This document shows positions 63,414 to 64,000 of a stretch of DNA of 64,000 nucleotides, one piece after another. Position 1 is the first letter of the stretch. Each line of letters opens with the position of its first letter. A program made the translations under genes and the position numbers. Where the stretch lies: positions 107,288 through 171,287 of the forward strand of contig NZ_LT962670.1 of the NCBI RefSeq assembly GCF_900199545.1. Direction: 5' to 3'. The notes under the pieces were generated by a model that worked only from the letters and a program-made list of their open reading frames with translations, ran no database searches and was not told the DNA's origin. Source of the stretch: Raoultibacter massiliensis (GTDB taxonomy: Bacteria > Actinomycetota > Coriobacteriia > Coriobacteriales > Eggerthellaceae).

Positions 63414-64000
63414 ATGATCGAAGCATTGGACATTCAGGTTCGCGGTATCGTTCAAGGGGTGGGTTTCCGCCCCTTTGTTTACCGTATGGCTAAAAAATAC
63501 CTGATAAACGGCTGGGTTCTTAACGCAACCGACGGCGTGTTCATCCACGCTGAGGGCGAGGGAAAGCTGCTTGACGAATTCGTGATCGAGCTTTCGGAGA
63601 ATCCGCCTGCGGCATCGCAGGTTGATGAGATCGAGCTCAAAGAAGTGCCGCTCGAAGGGTTCGACTCCTTCGAGATACGCTTTTCGGATGCGGGGGCCGT
63701 CGAGAAGACCACGCTCATTTCGCCTGATCTTGCCACATGCGAGGATTGCGCCCGCGAACTAGCGAACCCGAACGATCGCCGGTATCGCTACCCGTTCATC
63801 AACTGCACGAACTGCGGCCCCCGATTCACGATCATCGAAAAGCTCCCCTACGATCGCAAGAACACCTCGATGAAGGAATTCCCGATGTGTTCTCGCTGCC
63901 AGAGCGAATACGACGAGCCGCTCGACCGCCGTTTTCACGCGCAACCGAACGCGTGCTTCGAATGCGGCCCGAAGGTGAGCTGGCGTGTGACGGCGGCGGG
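63414..64000 (+). CDS. hypF: Hydrogenase maturation carbamoyltransferase HypF, 3' end outside window
   Basis: 195 codons are visible from the ATG at 63414 (GAAGGATTTT upstream), open to the right edge. The N-terminal acylphosphatase domain has VRGIVQGVGFRPFVYRMA. The zinc-finger module follows with CEDCARELANP, INCTNCGPRFTIIEKLPYDR, CSRCQSEYDEPLDRRFHAQPNACFECGP. HypF makes the carbamoyl group that becomes the cyanide ligands of [NiFe]-hydrogenase, so the organism probably has such an enzyme. Confidence 0.95.
   Translation, partial: MIEALDIQVRGIVQGVGFRPFVYRMAKKYLINGWVLNATDGVFIHAEGEGKLLDEFVIELSENPPAASQVDEIELKEVPLEGFDSFEIRFSDAGAVEKTTLISPDLATCEDCARELANPNDRRYRYPFINCTNCGPRFTIIEKLPYDRKNTSMKEFPMCSRCQSEYDEPLDRRFHAQPNACFECGPKVSWRVTAA

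Overview
The window looks like chromosomal DNA of an anaerobic gut actinobacterium of the class Coriobacteriia, most likely family Eggerthellaceae. The basis is a fairly high GC content, three Tat-exported fumarate-reductase-like flavoproteins each near a multi-pass membrane LuxR regulator, an exported haem/molybdopterin enzyme, a Gram-positive type IV pilus operon without an outer-membrane secretin, and a HypF gene. Genus cannot be fixed from the sequence alone.

Layout. 1-4318 is the 3' part of a giant surface protein made of Cna-B/SpaA-type domains. 4430-8570 holds, on the minus strand, a Tat flavoprotein, its likely membrane LuxR regulator and a Crp-type regulator; divergent from these, 8846-11266 encodes a lipoprotein that fuses three haem c motifs to a sulfite-oxidase-like domain, plus a small secreted partner. 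11404-23600 is housekeeping: a small acidic protein, rpsF-ssb-rpsR-rplI, dnaB (with a DnaA-box cluster in front), a YhaO/YhaN (SbcDC-like) pair, purA, purD and a HemW-like radical SAM gene. A perfect 16-bp ParB site (parS) lies between purA and purD, which together with the rpsF-dnaB cluster suggests that the origin of replication is not far away.

23806-37846 is a type IV pilus locus: an HPt protein, a 1373-residue prepilin, minor pilins, PilB, PilT, PilC, a main pilin, prepilin peptidase, PilM, PilN and PilO. A tRNA-Phe and a strong terminator follow. 38417-43848 is a tightly overlapped signalling operon: HPt, REC-HD-GYP-PAS, a hybrid histidine kinase with an extracytoplasmic sensor, and a solute-binding lipoprotein with no transport partners. 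I regard this relay, together with the neighbouring pilus and its own HPt gene, as the best candidate for an undescribed system: an external ligand may be read by the binding protein and kinase and passed through HPt proteins to a cyclic-di-GMP phosphodiesterase next to the pilus genes.

44068-47872 is a second membrane LuxR, small lipoprotein and flavoprotein set. 48485-54797 has a QueT-type transporter (behind a perfect 29-bp inverted repeat), a glycosyltransferase, a TauE/SafE exporter, and a LytS/LytTR two-component pair split by an acetamidase gene. 55023-60226 has an MFS transporter, a third flavoprotein and a divergent third membrane LuxR. The window ends with an exported Tat-lipoprotein rubrerythrin, a phosphoglucose isomerase-like protein and the start of hypF. 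No CRISPR array, insertion sequence or rRNA was seen.
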